From Pseudomonas anatoliensis (GTDB lineage Bacteria > Pseudomonadota > Gammaproteobacteria > Pseudomonadales > Pseudomonadaceae): DNA of 64,000 bases. This document shows, piece after piece, positions 1-10,655 of the stretch (its first letter is position 1; every line of letters starts with the position of its first letter). The stretch is from positions 620,001-684,000 of the forward strand of contig NZ_JACVHC010000002.1 of NCBI RefSeq assembly GCF_017976235.1, given 5' to 3'. A model generated the notes under the pieces. The model was not told the origin of the DNA. It made no database searches and saw only the letters and a program-made list of their open reading frames with translations. Position numbers and translations under genes: made by a program.

Positions 1-1524
1 CTAAAAGTCATGCAGATCGAAGGCCGTCCACTGCCTTCGGAGTTTCAACCATTAGGCGGAGTGGCCGTGGTTGCCAGTAACACCTGGGCGGCCATCAAGG
101 GCCGCGAGGCGCTGAAGATCGAGTGGGACGATGGCCCGAACGCCAGTTACGACTCGATCGCTTATCGCAAGGAACTGGAAGCCGCGTCGCTGAAGCCTGG
201 CAAAGTGGTGCGCAACACCGGCGATATCGACAAGGCGCTGAGCAGTGCTGCCAGCACCTTGGAAGCCTCTTATTATTTGCCGCATCTGGCGCAGGCACCG
301 ATGGAACCGATGGTGGCCATCGCCCGTTTCAACAACGGCGTTTGCGAGGCATGGGCGCCGAGCCAGGCACCACAGGTGACGCGTGAGCGCATCGCCGAGC
401 GCCTGGGGCTGCCATTCGATAACGTCACCGTCAATGTGACGCTGCTGGGTGGTGGTTTCGGGCGCAAGTCGAAACCGGACTTCGTCATTGAAGCGGCCAT
501 CCTCGCCAAGGAGTTTCCTGGCAAGGCAGTGCGGGTGCAGTGGACGCGCGAGGACGACGTGCACAACTCGTATTTCCATACCGTGTCCGCCGAATACCTG
601 AAGGCGGGCGTGGGCAAGGACGGCATGCCGTCCGGCTGGTTGCATCGCACCGTGGCGCCGAGCATCACCGCGCTGTTTGCGCCGGGCATGAACCATGAAG
701 CGGCGTTCGAACTGGGCATGGGCTTCACCAACATGGCCTACGCAATTCCCAATGTGCGTCTGGAAAACCCGGAAGCGAGGGTGCACACGCGGGTCGGCTG
801 GTATCGCTCGGTGTCGAACATTCCTCATGGTTTCGCGATCCAGAGTTTCGTCGATGAACTGGCGCACAAGGCCGGTGTGGATCCACTCAAATATCAGATC
901 AAGCTGCTTGGCCCGGACCGGCAGATCGATCCGCGCACCTTGAGCGAAGAGTGGAACTACGGCGAATCCCCTGAGCGTTATCCGATCGACACCGGTCGTA
1001 TGCGCGCCGTGCTGGAAACCGCGGCCAAGGCAGCCGGTTGGGGTCGTCAACTGCCAAAGGGTCGTGGCCTGGGGCTGGCAGTGCATTACAGCTTCGTCAC
1101 TTACGTGGCGGCGGTGATTGAAGTCGAGGTCAAGGACGATGGCACGCTGATCGTGCACAAGGCCGACATCGCCGTGGATTGCGGGCCGCAGATCAATCCT
1201 GAACGTATTCGCTCGCAGTTCGAAGGCGCTTGCGTGATGGGCCTGGGTAACGCCGTGCTGGGTGAAATCAGTTTCAAGGACGGCAAGGTCCAGCAGGACA
1301 ATTTCCATATGTACGAAGTGGCGCGCATGTCGCTGGCGCCGAAGGAAGTTGCCGTGCATCTGGTCACACCACCGGGCGATGTGTCGTTGGGCGGCGTCGG
1401 TGAGCCGGGCGTACCGCCAATTGCGCCGGCACTGTGCAATGCGATCTTCGCCGCAACCGGCAAACGCATCCGCAACCTGCCGGTGCGTTATCAGTTGCAG
1501 GGCTGGCAGAAGGCACGAGCCTGA
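1..1524 (+). CDS. Molybdopterin-binding subunit of a xanthine dehydrogenase-family enzyme (isoquinoline 1-oxidoreductase beta-like), 5' end missing
   Basis: The reading frame is open from the first base, so this is the C-terminal ~507 residues of a larger protein. Typical family members are ~730-770 residues. Visible family marks are the molybdopterin loop GGGFGRKS (about residue 156) and, near the end, [10 protein letters not shown], whose glutamate is the expected catalytic base of molybdenum hydroxylases. Such proteins hydroxylate N-heterocycles or aldehydes, passing electrons to a 2Fe-2S subunit that should lie just upstream, outside the window. The next two genes overlap it and encode molybdenum-cofactor maturation proteins, which supports the assignment. 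The substrate cannot be read from the sequence. Confidence 0.9.
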   Translation, partial: LKVMQIEGRPLPSEFQPLGGVAVVASNTWAAIKGREALKIEWDDGPNASYDSIAYRKELEAASLKPGKVVRNTGDIDKALSSAASTLEASYYLPHLAQAPMEPMVAIARFNNGVCEAWAPSQAPQVTRERIAERLGLPFDNVTVNVTLLGGGFGRKSKPDFVIEAAILAKEFPGKAVRVQWTREDDVHNSYFHTVSAEYLKAGVGKDGMPSGWLHRTVAPSITALFAPGMNHEAAFELGMGFTNMAYAIPNVRLENPEARVHTRVGWYRSVSNIPHGFAIQSFVDELAHKAGVDPLKYQIKLLGPDRQIDPRTLSEEWNYGESPERYPIDTGRMRAVLETAAKAAGWGRQLPKGRGLGLAVHYSFVTYVAAVIEVEVKDDGTLIVHKADIAVDCGPQINPERIRSQFEGACVMGLGNAVLGEISFKDGKVQQDNFHMYEVARMSLAPKEVAVHLVTPPGDVSLGGVGEPGVPPIAPALCNAIFAATGKRIRNLPVRYQLQGWQKARA

Positions 1525-2504
1525 TGGACAGCGTTGATCTGAATGTCCTGCGCAGCGTGCTCGAATGGCGCCGCGCCGGCCAGCGAGTGGTGCTGTTCAG
1601 CGTGGTGCAGACCTGGGGCACGGCGCCGCGGTCGCCCGGCGCCATGCTCGCCTTGCGCGAGGATGGCGTGGTAATTGGCTCGGTGTCCGGCGGCTGTGTC
1701 GAGGATGACTTGATCGCCCGGCTGCACGACGGGCGCATTGCTACCGACGGGCCACCGGTGCAACTGATCACCTATGGCGTCACGCGTGAAGAGGCGGCGC
1801 GGTTCGGCCTGCCTTGTGGTGGAACGTTGCGCCTGACAGAAGAGCGGGTCGGCGACCCGGCGTGGGTCGCCGAACTGCTTGCGCGATGTGAAGCCCACGA
1901 GATCGTTGCCCGTGAGTTGAACATTGAAACGGGTGAAGTGGTGTTGGCGCCCGCGAGCAAATCCGACTCGCTGGCGTTCGATGGCAAAACCCTGCGCGCG
2001 ATTTACGGCCCGCGCTGGCGTCTGCTGTTGATCGGCGCCGGGCAATTGTCGCGATATGTCGCGGACATGGCGCGGCTGCTGGATTTCGAGGTGCTGATCT
2101 GCGATCCGCGCACCGAGTTCGTCTATGGTTGGGAAGAACAACATGGTCGTTTTGTACCGGGTATGCCGGACGATGCGGTGCTGAGCATCCAGACCGACGA
2201 GCGCACGGCGATTGTCGCGCTGACTCACGACCCGCGGCTGGACGACATGGCGTTGCTCACCGCGCTCGATTCGCCGGCCTTTTATGTCGGCGCACTGGGT
2301 TCGCGGGTCAACAGTCAGAAACGCCGGGAGAATCTGGCTCAGCTAGGCTTGTCAGTAGAGGCGATCAAGCGTTTGCACGGGCCGATCGGTTTGCACATCG
2401 GCAGTCACTCGCCGGCGGAAATTGCCTTGTCCTTGTTGGCAGAGATCGTGGCGATCAAGAACGGCGTCGAGTTGAAACAGAAGAAGTCAGTGGAGGGCGC
2501 ATGA
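1524..2504 (+). CDS. XdhC-family molybdenum cofactor insertion/sulfuration protein
   Basis: The protein has 326 residues. Its start overlaps the stop of the preceding gene (TGATG), indicating translational coupling. The N-terminal XdhC/CoxI domain carries GTAPRSPGAM and SGGCVEDD, and the C-terminal Rossmann domain starts at LLLIGAGQLSRYVA (about residue 170). XdhC proteins bind molybdenum cofactor, promote its sulfuration and deliver it to xanthine dehydrogenase-type enzymes. Its place directly after such an enzyme makes that enzyme the likely client. A longer N-terminal extension in the same frame exists inside the upstream gene but is not needed. Confidence 0.9.
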   Translation: MDSVDLNVLRSVLEWRRAGQRVVLFSVVQTWGTAPRSPGAMLALREDGVVIGSVSGGCVEDDLIARLHDGRIATDGPPVQLITYGVTREEAARFGLPCGGTLRLTEERVGDPAWVAELLARCEAHEIVARELNIETGEVVLAPASKSDSLAFDGKTLRAIYGPRWRLLLIGAGQLSRYVADMARLLDFEVLICDPRTEFVYGWEEQHGRFVPGMPDDAVLSIQTDERTAIVALTHDPRLDDMALLTALDSPAFYVGALGSRVNSQKRRENLAQLGLSVEAIKRLHGPIGLHIGSHSPAEIALSLLAEIVAIKNGVELKQKKSVEGA

Positions 2505-3091
2505 GTCATTCCATCGCGGTGATCGTATTGGCAGCAGGCGAGGGCAGCCGCTTTCGCCAAGTGGCAGGCGCGGACAAGGACAAGTTGCTGGCCGATTGCA
2601 CTGGTCGTGATGGCGCCGTGCGTTCGGTGATCGAGCAAGTGCTGGTGAACCTGCCGGCCAGTCTCGACAAGCGCGTGCTGGTGACGACTGAAGCACGGCC
2701 GCAGGCGATGCGCATGGCGCAGGCTTATGGCTGTGAAGTGGTCTTGATCGAGTCTACCGGCATGGGCGACAGCATTGCCGCGGGCGTGGCGGCTTGTCCG
2801 GATGTTGATGGCTGGCTGATCGTGCTGGGGGATATGCCGTTTATCTTGCCGTCGAGTATCGAGCGGGTGGTGGCGGCGATGGCGAACGATGCGGTGAGTG
2901 TGCCGGTGCAGGATGGCGAGTTTGGGCATCCAGTGGGGTTTGGACGTTCGTTTGGTTCGGGGTTGCTGGCGTTGAGCGGTGATCGCGGGGCCAGGCCCTT
3001 GTTCAAGCAGGGAAGGGTCGTTGAGGTGACGGTGGATGATCCCGGGGTGTTGTGGGATATCGATGTGCCTGAGGCTTTGGTATTTAAGTAA
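2501..3091 (+). CDS. MobA/MocA-like molybdenum cofactor nucleotidyltransferase
   Basis: The protein has 196 residues and starts in an ATGA overlap with xdhC. The nucleotide-binding signature LAAGEGSRF lies near residue 10 and the metal-binding LGDMPF near residue 109, both typical of the NTP-transferase fold of MocA/MobA. These enzymes add CMP or GMP to molybdopterin; in hydroxylase operons the MocA type makes the cytosine dinucleotide form. This is the last gene of the three-gene molybdenum hydroxylase operon and is followed by a REP hairpin. MocA versus MobA specificity cannot be decided by eye. Confidence 0.85.
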   Translation: MSHSIAVIVLAAGEGSRFRQVAGADKDKLLADCTGRDGAVRSVIEQVLVNLPASLDKRVLVTTEARPQAMRMAQAYGCEVVLIESTGMGDSIAAGVAACPDVDGWLIVLGDMPFILPSSIERVVAAMANDAVSVPVQDGEFGHPVGFGRSFGSGLLALSGDRGARPLFKQGRVVEVTVDDPGVLWDIDVPEALVFK

Positions 3092-3100
3092 CAGCAAAGT

Positions 3101-3234
3101 CAAAAGATCGCAGCCTTCGGCAGCTCCTACAGGGGATCGCATTCCAGATATTGATCATACCCACGCTCTAAATGGGAACGATCATGTAAATGCGATCCCC
3201 TGTAGCAGCTGCCGAAGGCTGCGATCTTTTGATC
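3101..3234. repeat. REP/REPIN, family A, inverted pair
   Basis: Two copies of the GATCGCAGCCTTCGGCAGCT-type unit face each other (arms about 3101-3140 and 3190-3234) around ~50 bases of unrelated sequence. The outer ends are the AAAAGATCG side. It lies between the convergent mobA-like gene and rne. Confidence 0.9.
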
Positions 3235-3247
3235 TTCCAAACCGCAT

Positions 3248-3285
3248 AAAAAAGCCCCGCCTGACGAATCAGGCGGGGCTTTTTA
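3248..3285 (-). terminator. Bidirectional-looking intrinsic terminator after rne
   Basis: The stem AAAGCCCCGCCTGA / TCAGGCGGGGCTTT has a 3-base loop and is flanked by an A-run on one side and a T-run on the other. It sits 14 bases past the rne stop and can end transcription from either strand. Confidence 0.9.
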
Positions 3286-3298
3286 GTGGCTTACGGAA

Positions 3299-6200
3299 TC
3301 AGACGAGTGGTTTAGGCTCGTGTTCTTTTTCCTGGGCCTCTTCGTGTTGCTGTGCCGCGTCCTGAACGGAGCGTGGCGCTTCGGCGATCACCGATTCAAC
3401 CGCAGCTTCTTCAGCAGTAGGGGCAGGAGCTGCCTCAACCACTTCAGCAACCACTGGCTCGGCAACAACCGGAGCAGAGGCTGCTGCCAGCTCGGCTTCC
3501 TTCGCCAGACGCTCTTCTTCACGCTTGCGACGACGCACTTCACGCGGGTCGTTTGGTGCGCGGCCGTTTGCTGCCAGGGCGCTGACCGGAGCAACTTCCA
3601 CTTCTGGAGCTGGTGCTTCGGCAACCACTGGAGCCTCGACGACTGGCGCTGGAGCCGGTTCGGCAACCTTGGCTTCTTCAACCACTGGCGCTTCGTATGC
3701 AGGCGCTGGTGTTTCAGCGGCGGCAGGCTCGGCAACCCAGTTGAATGCAGTCTGCTCTTCGCGAACTTCACGCACGGTTTCGGTCACGGTTTCAGATACG
3801 GTTTCGACAACCGGCTCTGCAACGACGACTGGTGCCTCGACGACTACCGCAGGTTCGGCGGCAGGTTCAGCAAACGCTTCAAACTGAGCCTGGGTTTCGC
3901 GAACCGGTGCTACTTCAACTTCCGGAGCTGCTGTCACTTCCACTGGAGTGGTGGCTTCAACAACCGGTGCTTCTACTGGAGCAGTTTCCAGAGTAGCGGC
4001 GGTGGCGCGTTCGGCTTGCTCGTGAGCTTGTGCTTCAGCCGGAGCGCTGATCACGCTGCTGGCTACGGCGGCAGTCACGGCCAGGCCAGCAGCCAGATCG
4101 GCAGTGCTCGGGCCTTCAGCGTTTTCGTCGGACTCGGACTCTTCCGAACCTTCGATCACGTTGCCATTGGCATCACGCTGACGCTCGCGACGGTTGCTGC
4201 GACGACGCTGACCGCGGGAACGACGACGTGGGCGATCGCCTTCGGCGCTCTCCGAACCGTCTTCCTGCAGTTGCTCTTCGTTGCTGATGACTTCTTCTTC
4301 ATCAGCTACGGCAGCAGCGGCCTGCTCGGCGCGCGGTTGACGCTCTTCACGTGGCGGGCGCGGTGCGCGCTCTTCACGTGGCTGACGGGCCGGACGCTCT
4401 TCAGCGGTCACGGCAGCAGCGGCGGCTACAGCTGGAACGGCATCGAGTGGCTCGCGCAGTTCACGTACACGTTCTTCACGCTCGCCACGTGGCTTGCGAT
4501 CTTCACGTGGAGCACGTGGTGCACGCTCTTCACGCGGTGCGCGTGGTGCGCGTTCTTCGCGGGCGGCTGGCGCTTCGGTACGGGCTTCACGAGGCTCGCG
4601 AACTTCACGGGCTTCACGTGGCTGACGCTCTTCACGCGGCTCGCGTGGGGCGCGTTCTTCACGCGGTGCACGTTCTTCGCGCGGCTTGCGTTCTTCATCG
4701 CGGCGACCGTTACGGTTGCGGCTCTGCTGACGACCGTTGCGACGCTCTTCGTTACGGGCCGGACGCTCGGTGGCCGGTTTCTCAACCACAACCGGAGCAG
4801 CAGGCTCTTCTTTGGTAGCGAACAGGCTGACCAGCGACTTCACCAGACCTTTGAACAGGCTTGGCTCTGGCATGGCAACTGGCGCAGCAGCGGGTGCCGG
4901 GGCAGCCACTTCGGCCGGGACCGGAGCATTGGCGCGGGCCGGAGCAGTTTTCACTGCAGCTTCCTGGCGAACCAGAGTGCGGGTCGCGGCGGCTGGCTGA
5001 ACTTCTTCAACTTCGGCAGCAGCGGCGGCAATTTCATAGCTCGACTGGCCGGTAGCGGCTTCCGGGCTGTCATCACGCAGACGCTGAACTTCGAAGTGCG
5101 GCGTTTCGAGGTGATCGTTCGGCAGAATGATGATGCGGGCACGGGTGCGCAGTTCGATCTTGGTGATCGAGTTGCGTTTTTCGTTGAGCAGGAACGCAGC
5201 AACCGGGATCGGCACCTGAGCGCGGACTTCGGCGGTGCGGTCTTTCAGGGCTTCTTCTTCGATCAGGCGCAGGATCGCCAGCGACAGCGATTCAACGTCG
5301 CGGATGATGCCGGTGCCGTTGCAACGCGGGCAAACGATGCCGCTGCTTTCGCCCAGCGATGGACGCAGGCGCTGACGGGACATTTCCAGCAGGCCGAAGC
5401 GCGAGATCCGGCCGATCTGCACGCGAGCGCGGTCGGCTTCCAGGCATTCGCGGACTTTCTCTTCCACGGCGCGCTGGTTCTTGGCAGGGGTCATGTCGAT
5501 GAAGTCGATGACGATCAGGCCGCCGATGTCGCGCAGGCGCAACTGACGGGCGATTTCTTCAGCCGCTTCAAGGTTGGTCTGCAGGGCGGTTTCTTCGATG
5601 TCGCTGCCTTTGGTGGCGCGGGCCGAGTTGATGTCGATGGACACCAGGGCTTCGGTCGGATCGATAACGATGGAGCCGCCGGAAGGCAGTTCGACGACGC
5701 GCTGGAAAGCGGTTTCGATCTGGCTTTCGATCTGGAAACGGTTGAACAGCGGAACGCTGTCTTCGTACAGCTTGATCTTGCTGGCGTACTGCGGCATCAC
5801 CTGGCGGATGAAGGTCAGGGCTTCGTCCTGGGCTTCAACGCTGTCGATCAGCACTTCGCCGATGTCCTGGCGCAGGTAATCGCGGATGGCGCGGATGATC
5901 ACGTTGCTTTCCTGGTAGATCAGGAATGGCGCGGCGCGATCCAGCGAGGCTTCTTTGATGGCGGTCCAGAGTTGCAGCAGGTAATCGAGGTCCCACTGCA
6001 TTTCTTCGCTGCTGCGGCCAAGGCCGGCAGTGCGCACGATCAGACCCATGTCGGCTGGAGCAACCAGGCCGTTCAGCGCTTCACGCAGTTCGTTGCGCTC
6101 TTCGCCTTCGATGCGACGGGAGATACCGCCGGCACGCGGGTTGTTCGGCATCAGCACGAGGTAACGACCGGCCAGGCTGATGAAGGTGGTCAGGGCTGCG

Positions 6201-6532
6201 CCCTTGTTGCCACGTTCTTCTTTCTCGACCTGAACGATGACTTCCTGGCCTTCGCTCAGGACGTCCTTGATGTTGACGCGGCCTTCAGGGGTTTTCTTGA
6301 AGTATTCGCGGGAGATTTCTTTGAGGGGCAGGAAGCCGTGGCGCTCAGAGCCGAAGTCGACAAAGGCAGCCTCAAGGCTTGGTTCGATGCGAGTGATCTT
6401 GCCTTTATAGATATTGGCTTTTTTCTGCTCGCGTGCACCGGATTCGATGTCCAGGTCGTAGAGGCGCTGGCCATCTACCAGTGCAACACGCAACTCTTCG
6501 GGTTGAGTTGCGTTAATCAGCATTCTTTTCAT
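3299..6532 (-). CDS. rne: Ribonuclease E
   Basis: The protein has 1077 residues. The start was chosen at [10 protein letters not shown], matching the family; an in-frame extension of 16 residues upstream is not conserved-looking. The N-terminal half holds the S1 domain (from about residue 35), the catalytic DNase I-like region with [12 protein letters not shown] (about 297) and IVIDFIDM (about 340), and the zinc-link CPRCNGTG (about 400). The C-terminal half is a disordered, charged scaffold with many RE/PR-rich repeats and an Ala/Pro/Val-rich tail, as expected for the degradosome platform. It cuts single-stranded RNA in mRNA decay and rRNA/tRNA processing at the inner membrane. No strong Shine-Dalgarno sequence precedes the start. 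Confidence 0.97.
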   Translation of the reverse strand: MKRMLINATQPEELRVALVDGQRLYDLDIESGAREQKKANIYKGKITRIEPSLEAAFVDFGSERHGFLPLKEISREYFKKTPEGRVNIKDVLSEGQEVIVQVEKEERGNKGAALTTFISLAGRYLVLMPNNPRAGGISRRIEGEERNELREALNGLVAPADMGLIVRTAGLGRSSEEMQWDLDYLLQLWTAIKEASLDRAAPFLIYQESNVIIRAIRDYLRQDIGEVLIDSVEAQDEALTFIRQVMPQYASKIKLYEDSVPLFNRFQIESQIETAFQRVVELPSGGSIVIDPTEALVSIDINSARATKGSDIEETALQTNLEAAEEIARQLRLRDIGGLIVIDFIDMTPAKNQRAVEEKVRECLEADRARVQIGRISRFGLLEMSRQRLRPSLGESSGIVCPRCNGTGIIRDVESLSLAILRLIEEEALKDRTAEVRAQVPIPVAAFLLNEKRNSITKIELRTRARIIILPNDHLETPHFEVQRLRDDSPEAATGQSSYEIAAAAAEVEEVQPAAATRTLVRQEAAVKTAPARANAPVPAEVAAPAPAAAPVAMPEPSLFKGLVKSLVSLFATKEEPAAPVVVEKPATERPARNEERRNGRQQSRNRNGRRDEERKPREERAPREERAPREPREERQPREAREVREPREARTEAPAAREERAPRAPREERAPRAPREDRKPRGEREERVRELREPLDAVPAVAAAAAVTAEERPARQPREERAPRPPREERQPRAEQAAAAVADEEEVISNEEQLQEDGSESAEGDRPRRRSRGQRRRSNRRERQRDANGNVIEGSEESESDENAEGPSTADLAAGLAVTAAVASSVISAPAEAQAHEQAERATAATLETAPVEAPVVEATTPVEVTAAPEVEVAPVRETQAQFEAFAEPAAEPAVVVEAPVVVAEPVVETVSETVTETVREVREEQTAFNWVAEPAAAETPAPAYEAPVVEEAKVAEPAPAPVVEAPVVAEAPAPEVEVAPVSALAANGRAPNDPREVRRRKREEERLAKEAELAAASAPVVAEPVVAEVVEAAPAPTAEEAAVESVIAEAPRSVQDAAQQHEEAQEKEHEPKPLV

Positions 6533-6780
6533 GTAGTACCGTCGGTTTCCGGGCTGCCGGAAACGGCGTTCGGCACACACGACTTCTCACGGTCGGTGTC
6601 AGGTGCGTCGGGAGTGGTTGGCCATTCCCGTGTCTGGCGATTGCGACCAATTGGGCCGAGACCGCGACGTACGCGTCCTGCTTGCTGTGGCTACTTAAGC
6701 ACTCAGTCAGGAGGAGGAATCAACCGGCGGCTGTGGACGAGATGAAGCGTCTTGATAAAGCCTAATGCTACACAGTCCAG
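6533..6780 (-). promoter_or_regulatory. rne 5' leader region (candidate rne-II-type autoregulatory RNA)
   Basis: About 700 bases separate the divergent rne and rluC starts. On the rne side there is a perfect 8-bp hairpin at 6545-6564 (GTTTCCGG / CCGGAAAC) ending only 12 bases before the rne start. Pseudomonads are known to carry a conserved structured leader, rne-II, before rne; position and structure fit, but I could not score the motif. The rest of the gap (to 7230) shows no supported gene and should contain both promoters. Confidence 0.55.
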
Positions 6781-7230
6781 CGGTTGTGCATCTCCACCCT
6801 ACACGTATCCCTGATAATTCGGGTGCTGCCGCGCGCAGAATCCGCAACGGGTTGGCATTTACCGTGAGCTCCGAAAGGGGAGGTCACGCATCATGGCTAA
6901 TTTAGGCGTTGTTTCCGAAGCCTTCGCTCGGGGTCATTCACAGCTGACTGCACTTTGTGAACTGGCCTTGAATGTTTGCCTGCCAGGCGAGTAAAAACTC
7001 TGCTCGGCGGTGTGATTCAGGCCTTATGTCACCTGCGCTTGTTACAACTGCAAACTCCACCGTTACGTAGCGAAAGCCCCGTAGGACGGCCTCGCGTCCT
7101 GGTGAATTGCGTTGGTCAGGGCCGGTTTTTGACCGTGGTGCCGCTGTCCAGGCCGCTTTTGGCGGCGTTCGCGACTATAGCAGCAATGATTAAGTGCTTC
7201 AATTCCATAAAAATTGTTATCATCCGCGCC

Positions 7231-8190
7231 ATGACAACTACTGCCCCTACGACTCCAGGCGTTCAACTGCTTGAAGTCTCGCCGGAGTATGCCGGCCAAC
7301 GAATCGATAATTTTCTCCTCGCCCGGCTCAAAGGCGTGCCCAAGACCCTGATTTACCGCATTTTGCGCAAAGGCGAAGTGCGTGTGAACAAAGGTCGGAT
7401 CAAGCCCGAATACAAGCTGCAGGCCGGTGATATCGTGCGCGTGCCGCCCGTTCGCGTGCCTGAGCGTGACGAGCCGGTGCCTCTGGCCCAAGGTCTGTTG
7501 CAGCGTCTGGAAGCCTCGATTGTCTTCGAAGACAAAGCCCTGATCGTGATCAACAAGCCTGCGGGCATTGCGGTTCACGGTGGCAGCGGCTTGAACTTCG
7601 GTGTGATCGAAGCCTTTCGTCAGTTGCGTCCGGATACCAAAGAGCTGGAGCTGGTTCACCGTCTCGATCGCGACACTTCCGGCCTGCTGATGATCGCCAA
7701 GAAGCGCAGCATGCTCCGTCATTTGCACGAGCAGTTGCGCGGCGATGGCATCGACAAGCGCTACATGGCGCTGGTTCGTGGCAACTGGGCGACCTCGATC
7801 AAGAAAGTCAGCGCGCCATTGCTCAAGAGCAACTTGCGTTCCGGCGAGCGCATGGTTGAAGTCAATGAAGAAGGCAAAGAAGCCCTGACGATGTTCAAGG
7901 TGCTGCGCCGCTTCGGTGATTTCGCGACCATGGTCGAGGCCAAGCCGGTTACCGGTCGCACCCATCAGATTCGCGTGCACACTTTGCATGCCGGCCATTG
8001 CATTGCTGGCGACAGCAAGTATGGCGACGAGGATTTCACCAAGGAAATCCGCGATCTGGGCGGCAAGCGCCTGTTTCTGCATGCTTACATGCTGACCGTG
8101 CCGCTGCCGGATGGCGGCAAGCTGACCTTGCAGGCGCCGGTCGATGAAATGTGGGCCAAGACCGTGGAGCGATTGAGTGCGCCCATCTGA
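7231..8190 (+). CDS. rluC: Ribosomal large subunit pseudouridine synthase C
   Basis: The protein has 319 residues and starts at [10 protein letters not shown]; a long in-frame extension upstream lies in the intergenic leader and is unlikely to be translated. It has an N-terminal S4 RNA-binding domain ([20 protein letters not shown]) and an RluA-type catalytic domain with [11 protein letters not shown] (about residues 143-153, containing the catalytic Asp) and the GRTHQIRVH motif. RluC modifies uridines of 23S rRNA. It is divergent from rne, as in other gamma-proteobacteria. The following phosphatase gene overlaps its end by 14 bases. Confidence 0.95.
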   Translation: MTTTAPTTPGVQLLEVSPEYAGQRIDNFLLARLKGVPKTLIYRILRKGEVRVNKGRIKPEYKLQAGDIVRVPPVRVPERDEPVPLAQGLLQRLEASIVFEDKALIVINKPAGIAVHGGSGLNFGVIEAFRQLRPDTKELELVHRLDRDTSGLLMIAKKRSMLRHLHEQLRGDGIDKRYMALVRGNWATSIKKVSAPLLKSNLRSGERMVEVNEEGKEALTMFKVLRRFGDFATMVEAKPVTGRTHQIRVHTLHAGHCIAGDSKYGDEDFTKEIRDLGGKRLFLHAYMLTVPLPDGGKLTLQAPVDEMWAKTVERLSAPI

Positions 8191-8839
8191 TTACAAACTG
8201 CTGATTTTCGATTGGGACGGCACGCTGGCCGATTCCATTCATCGGATCGTCGAGGCGATGCATTCGGCGTCCGGGCGCTCCGGTTTCGAGTTGCGTGATG
8301 ATTTTGCCGTCAAGGGCATCATCGGTCTGGGCCTGCCTGAGGCGATCCGCACGTTGTATCCCGAAATCAGTGACGCTGAAATGACCTTGTTTCGCGAGTA
8401 TTACGCTGATCACTACATTGCAGCGGAAGCCGTGCCTTCGCCGCTGTTTGAGGGCGTCGTCGAATCGATGACGTCCTTTCGTGAGCAGGGTTATCACCTG
8501 GCTGTCGCGACGGGCAAGAATCGTCGCGGACTGGATCGTGTGCTCAAGGCCAATGGCTGGGAAGAGTATTTCGACATTACCCGCGCGGCCGATGAAACTG
8601 CGAGCAAGCCGCACCCTCTTATGCTGGAGCAGATACTTGCGCATTGCGGTGTGCGTGCGGATCAGGCGCTGATGGTCGGGGATTCGTCCTTCGATCTGCT
8701 GATGGCGCGTAACGCGGGGATGGATTCGGTGGCTGTCAGTTATGGCGCGCAATCGATCGAATCGTTGCAACGGTTCGAGCCGCGCCTGTCGATCGACCGT
8801 TTTTCTGAATTGCATGCCTGGCTGGCGCAGCAGGCTTAA
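8177..8839 (+). CDS. HAD-IA family hydrolase, phosphoglycolate phosphatase-like
   Basis: The protein has 220 residues, starts with GTG and overlaps rluC by 14 bases. HAD motif I is [10 protein letters not shown] (residues 11-20, nucleophile Asp), motif II lies in AVATGKN, and the acidic motif IV is [16 protein letters not shown] helical cap of the subclass IA type lies between motifs I and II. It dephosphorylates a small metabolite; the Gph-like sequence suggests phosphoglycolate but substrate specificity in this family is loose. It is co-transcribed with rluC and probably sppA (gap of 24 bases). Confidence 0.88.
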   Translation: MRPSDYKLLIFDWDGTLADSIHRIVEAMHSASGRSGFELRDDFAVKGIIGLGLPEAIRTLYPEISDAEMTLFREYYADHYIAAEAVPSPLFEGVVESMTSFREQGYHLAVATGKNRRGLDRVLKANGWEEYFDITRAADETASKPHPLMLEQILAHCGVRADQALMVGDSSFDLLMARNAGMDSVAVSYGAQSIESLQRFEPRLSIDRFSELHAWLAQQA

Positions 8840-8863
8840 TACGTTTTTGCTGGGGTGGATGGC

Positions 8864-9853
8864 ATGACCGACGAATGGAAAGCACCGGCCAAGGCAAGTG
8901 CCGACGGCGGTGACGAGAAGAGCTGGAAGCTGCTGGAAAAGACCCTTCTGGCGGGTGTGCAGGAACAGCGTCGTTCGCGGCGCTGGGGGATTTTCTTCAA
9001 GTTTCTGACGTTTGTTTACCTGTTTGTCGCGTTGATCCTGTTCACGCCGCTGATGGACATGGAAAAAAGCGCGACTCGCGGCGAGAACTACACCGCGCTG
9101 ATCGACGTCACCGGCGTGATCGCCGACAAAGAACCGGCCAGTGCCGACAACATTGTCGGCAGCCTGCGCGCAGCGTTCGAGGACAAGAAGGTCAAGGGTG
9201 TCATCCTGCGGATCAACAGTCCGGGTGGCAGTCCTGTGCAGTCGGGTTATGTGTATGACGAGATCAAGCGTCTGCGTGGCTTGCACCCCGAGATCAAGCT
9301 GTATGCGGTGATTTCCGATCTCGGTGCGTCTGGTGCGTATTACATCGCCAGTGCCGCGGATCAGATTTACGCCGACAAGGCGAGTCTGGTGGGCTCCATT
9401 GGTGTGACGGCGGCCGGTTACGGCTTTGTCGGCACCATGGAGAAGCTGGGAGTCGAGCGTCGCACGTATACGTCTGGCGAGCACAAATCGTTCCTTGATC
9501 CGTTCCAGCCGCAGAAGCCTGAAGAAACGGCGTTCTGGCAAGGTGTGCTGGACACCACGCACAAGCAGTTCATCAACAGCGTTAAGCAGGGTCGTGGCGA
9601 TCGCCTGAAGGACAAAGAGCATCCGGAGCTGTTCTCCGGGCTGGTCTGGTCTGGCGAGCAAGCGCTACCGCTGGGTTTGATCGATGGATTGGGTAATGCC
9701 AGTTCGGTGGCGCGTGATGTGGTCGGCGAGAAAGAGTTGGTGGACTTCACCGTCCAGGAATCGCCGTTTGACCGCTTCTCGAAGAAGCTTGGCGCCAGTG
9801 TGGCCGAGCAGTTGGCGATGTGGATGGGTTTTCACGGGCCTTCGTTGCGCTGA
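8864..9853 (+). CDS. sppA: S49-family signal peptide peptidase (SppA-like), membrane-anchored
   Basis: The protein has 329 residues. ATG 8864 is preferred because a GGGGTGGAT stretch precedes it; an in-frame GTG nine bases upstream is the alternative. One membrane segment (about residues 42-62, FKFLTFVYLFVALILFTPLM) follows a charged cytoplasmic N-terminus. The S49 core has SPGGSP and DLGASGAYYIASAAD, whose serine is the expected nucleophile, with a lysine in KASLVGSIGVT. It is the short, single-domain form. It degrades cleaved signal peptides in the inner membrane. Confidence 0.9.
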   Translation: MTDEWKAPAKASADGGDEKSWKLLEKTLLAGVQEQRRSRRWGIFFKFLTFVYLFVALILFTPLMDMEKSATRGENYTALIDVTGVIADKEPASADNIVGSLRAAFEDKKVKGVILRINSPGGSPVQSGYVYDEIKRLRGLHPEIKLYAVISDLGASGAYYIASAADQIYADKASLVGSIGVTAAGYGFVGTMEKLGVERRTYTSGEHKSFLDPFQPQKPEETAFWQGVLDTTHKQFINSVKQGRGDRLKDKEHPELFSGLVWSGEQALPLGLIDGLGNASSVARDVVGEKELVDFTVQESPFDRFSKKLGASVAEQLAMWMGFHGPSLR

Positions 9854-9863
9854 GTCGCTGGTA

Positions 9864-9969
9864 GATCAAAAGATCGCAGCCTGCGGCAGCTCCTACAGGT
9901 TCGATGTTCATTCGCAATTTTTGCGCTGACACGAACGCTGTAGGAGTTGCCGCAGGCTGCGATCTTTTG
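9864..9969. repeat. REP/REPIN, family A, inverted pair
   Basis: Two GATCGCAGCCTGCGGCAGCT-type units face each other (about 9864-9898 and 9938-9969) between the convergent sppA and maf genes, overlapping the region where both transcripts should end. Confidence 0.9.
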
Positions 9970-9971
9970 CT

Positions 9972-10550
9972 TTAAGGGATCTGCACGCCTTCGACCAATA
10001 GCATGTCGATCAGCCGAATCAGCGGCAGACCAATAAGGCTGGTAGCGTCAGGGCCTTCGGTGGACTGGAACAAGCTCACGCCCAACCCTTCAGCCTTGAA
10101 GCTGCCCGCACAGTCGTAAGGCTGCTCGATGCGCAAGTAACGCTCGACCCGCGCCGGATCGAGCTGGCGCATGTGCACGGTGAACGGTACGCAGTCGACT
10201 TGAATTTGCCCCGTCTGACTATTGAGCAGCGCCAGGCCGGTGAGGAAAGTCACGCTGGCGCCGCTGGCGGCCATCAGTTGCTCGCGGGCCTTGTCGAAGG
10301 TGTGCGGCTTGCCGATGATCTGGTCGCCGACTACGGCCACCTGGTCCGAGCCAATAATCAGATGAGCGGGGTGGCTGTCGGCCAATGCTCGGGCCTTCTG
10401 TTCGGCGAGGCGTTTGACCAGCTCGATTGCCGGTTCGCCAGGACGGTGGCTTTCATCGATATCCGGCGAGCTGCAGACGAACGGCAAGTGCAGGCGGGCG
10501 AGCAATTCCCGGCGATAAGTCGAGCTTGAGGCAAGTAATAAAGGCAGCAT
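9972..10550 (-). CDS. Maf-family nucleoside triphosphate pyrophosphatase (YceF type)
   Basis: The protein has 192 residues. Maf motifs are LLASSSTYRRELL at the N-terminus, IIGSDQVA near residue 69 (catalytic Asp) and EGPDATSLIGLPL near the C-terminus. The YceF branch removes pyrophosphate from m7GTP, a housecleaning activity against modified nucleotides. It is divergent from yceD, the usual arrangement. The stop lies two bases from the REP hairpin. Confidence 0.92.
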   Translation of the reverse strand: MLPLLLASSSTYRRELLARLHLPFVCSSPDIDESHRPGEPAIELVKRLAEQKARALADSHPAHLIIGSDQVAVVGDQIIGKPHTFDKAREQLMAASGASVTFLTGLALLNSQTGQIQVDCVPFTVHMRQLDPARVERYLRIEQPYDCAGSFKAEGLGVSLFQSTEGPDATSLIGLPLIRLIDMLLVEGVQIP

Positions 10551-10618
10551 TTGCGTCTCCTGGGGCAGATGTGAATTCTAGCGGAGGCACGCAAGTGACG
10601 GACAGGGCACAATTTCCT

Positions 10619-10646
10619 TTGACATGGGTGGGTGCATCCCTATAAT
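10619..10646 (+). promoter_or_regulatory. Consensus sigma-70 promoter of yceD-rpmF-plsX
   Basis: A perfect TTGACA (10619-10624) and perfect TATAAT (10641-10646) are separated by 16 bases. The expected start of transcription (about 10652-10654) is only a few bases before the yceD ATG at 10656. Confidence 0.88.
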
Positions 10647-10655
10647 GCTGCGCCT

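Noticed and set aside
52..1359. 435-codon minus-strand frame opposite the molybdenum hydroxylase gene
   Set aside because: Arg/His-rich shadow of a high-GC gene; no family resemblance.
3320..6745. 1141-codon open frame on the plus strand opposite rne
   Set aside because: It is the antisense of RNase E, low-complexity (Phe/Cys/Trp-rich), runs past the rne start and has no ribosome site. The openness follows from the biased codon use of rne.
6976..7230. 85-codon N-terminal extension of RluC
   Set aside because: It lies in the divergent promoter region and is not RluC-like; the family start is at 7231.
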